Shown: one piece after another, positions 39,601 to 41,023 of the stretch
Layout: each line of letters opens with the position of its first letter
How positions within the stretch are numbered: position 1 is the stretch's first letter
Program-made: the position numbers and the translations under genes
Notes under the pieces: model-generated
Database searches by the model: none
What the model was told of the DNA's origin: nothing
Seen by the model: the letters and a program-made list of their open reading frames with translations, nothing else
NCBI GenBank assembly: GCA_903927615.1
Contig: CAIYNU010000096.1
Location: 1-41,023, forward strand
Length of the DNA: 41,023 nucleotides
Direction: 5' to 3'
DNA from: an uncultured Rhodospirillales bacterium
Lineage (GTDB): Bacteria; Pseudomonadota; Alphaproteobacteria; Azospirillales; Azospirillaceae

Positions 39601-41023
39601 ATGTCCGGCCTTCGACACCATGAGTCCATCGCCTCTGCGACCCGGTTCAGGCCGACTCATCGCCTGGACACGTCGCCTCGCTTCGCCTGCGCCCTTGTCT
39701 TCAGTGTCCTGGCGTTCAATCTGGCGGTCGTCGGCATTGTCGGAATGACGCTCTATCAGTCGAGGGAGAAGGCGGAGACACAAGCGGGGGAGAATTGCCG
39801 GAATTTGGCGGCCTTACTGGAAAAAGAAATCACGGGGCTGGCAGAGCGCATCGATCTTACCCTCATGGCGGTGCGTGACGAGGTCGAACGCCAGATTGCT
39901 GCCGGTGCAATCGATGACGCTGCCATGGATACGCTGCTGGCTCGTCACGACAGCCGGCTCCCTGGCGCGCTTGGGTTGCGTATAGCAGATGGTACCGGCG
40001 TCATCCGTCATGCCGTCACCGGCGTGGTGGTGAAGAGCGCAAAAATCGATGACCGGCCTTTTTTTTAAGCAGTTACGCGACGACCCCCAAGCCGGGCTGG
40101 TCATCTCGGAGCCGCTGATGGGTCGGGCGGCGCTGAAATGGATGGTCATACTGGCGCGCCGTGTGAACAATCCCGACGGCAGTTTTGGTGGCGATGTCCA
40201 TGTCTCAGTCACGCTAAACTACTTCACCGAAATATTCAAATCCCTCAATTTGGGCCCGAACGGGGCTGTGACGCTCTTTGATGATCACCTCACCATCATC
40301 TCCCGCTATGCATCCGGCAGTCTTTTCTCTGAACCGACCAAGGTTAAGACATCCCCGGAACTCAATAACTTGGTAAGCAGCAAGGTTCATGTCGGGACCT
40401 ATCACGCCAAGTCTGGAGCCGATGGAATCGAACGTATTTTCGCCTACCGCCGGGTTGGTAACCTACCGTTCTTTTTTGTAGTGGGCCTTGCCGAGGACGA
40501 TTATCTCACCGAATGGCGGCAGGATGCCTGGCGGCATAGTCTGCTGACGCTGTTGTTTGCACTGTCCACCGTGCTGGCGGCTTGGCTTCTCCATGTGGGC
40601 TGGCGGCGGCAAGTCCGGAGTAGCACTCTCTTGAAACAGGCCATGGAGGAAGTCGAGGTCGCCAACGCTCAGAGCGAATTGATCCTGGCTTCGGCCGGGG
40701 AGGGCATCTACGGCATAGACACGGCCGGCCGACTGCTGTTCATCAACCCTGCGGCCCGACGGTCTCTCGGCATTAGTGATGACGCCGACATTACCGGGGC
40801 TTCGGCCCATTCCCTTAATAGACATCGTGATATTGATGGTTTGCCCTGTACTGATGACACCTGCCTGGTGCAGCAGATCATCCGGGATGGCATCGCTCGC
40901 CGATCGGAAACGGAGTTTTTCCTTCGTCAGGACGGAACTCAGTTCCCGGTTGAACTGTCCGGCAACGCTATGGTCAGAGAAGGCACCTGTACGGGGGCGG
41001 TGGTGATCTTCAAGGATATCAGA
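39601..41023 (+). pseudogene. Cache-PAS membrane sensor with a +1 frameshift in a T8 run; cut by the window edge
   Basis: The first frame (39601-40068) gives 155 residues: TM1 (FACALVFSVLAFNLAVVGIV) and the first half of a Cache-type periplasmic domain (LAERIDLTLMAVRDEVERQI, GLRIADGTGVIRHAV), ending ...DDRPFF at TAA. In the other frame the protein continues without loss: KQLRDDPQAGLVISEPLMGR, ARRVNNPDGSFGGDVHVSVT, TM2 (SLLTLLFALSTVLAAWLLHV) and a PAS domain (ILASAGEGIYGIDTAGRLLF then INPAARRSLGI). The break is at TTTTTTTT, 40059-40066; seven Ts would restore the frame. Cache-TM-PAS proteins usually end in GGDEF, EAL or kinase modules, which lie beyond the window. GGTGAG precedes the ATG. Confidence 0.8.

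Overview
The window looks like the chromosome of a free-living, GC-rich alphaproteobacterium close to Rhodospirillales (Magnetospirillum or Phaeospirillum type). This is inferred from the gene set, not from a database match: a hopanoid-associated epimerase (HpnA), DUF4170, a full pspABC operon, many chemotaxis and c-di-GMP-type sensors, malate synthase beside a malyl-CoA lyase homologue, and the order infA-maf-RNase E/G-yacG-tRNA-Phe. There is no rRNA, CRISPR array, phage or plasmid backbone. Transposon traces are limited to an IS66-type orfA cut by the left edge and an IS5-type 3' remnant near 37.6 kb.

Region by region: (1) 1-5.8 kb, a respiratory island. An NsrR-like Rrf2 regulator is divergent from a cytochrome bd operon: a small CydP-like protein, cydA, cydB, cydX and a further 38-codon membrane ORF. 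An AhpD-like protein and a YeiH-type exporter follow. (2) 6.4-7.9 kb, the phage-shock operon pspABC behind a textbook sigma-54 promoter with a candidate IHF site and upstream palindrome. (3) 12.7-7.9 kb on the minus strand, a periplasmic four-repeat protein, a transmembrane MCP, CheW and HpnA in one direction. (4) 13.1-17.4 kb, a helical protein and an EmrAB-type efflux pair, divergent from a TetR regulator with two matching operators 64 bp apart. (5) 17.4-24.4 kb, small signalling genes: a 52-aa membrane protein, a cNMP-binding protein, a FlaF-like protein, a histidine kinase, a CBS protein, a DUF6941-like protein, a RelE/HTH toxin-antitoxin pair, an adenylate cyclase-FHA fusion and a lipoprotein. 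(6) 24.4-27.6 kb, glyoxylate/acetyl-CoA metabolism. (7) 28.4-33.1 kb, a CHASE-PAS hybrid kinase and a soluble globin-coupled chemoreceptor with a PilZ-like tail. (8) 33.5-37.5 kb, a Pit phosphate transporter, the infA cluster and tRNA-Phe. (9) 37.5-41.0 kb, a decayed, AT-richer stretch with IS and gene remnants, one intact small membrane-protein gene, and a Cache-PAS sensor interrupted by a one-base frameshift in a run of eight Ts, cut by the right edge.

The strongest candidates for something undescribed are the extra small membrane ORF in the cyd operon, the periplasmic-repeat/MCP/CheW/HpnA operon, the T8 frameshift in the last sensor, the toxin gene whose coding signal runs past any usual start codon, and the three 11-bp repeats in front of the CHASE kinase. 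None proves a new system from sequence alone.
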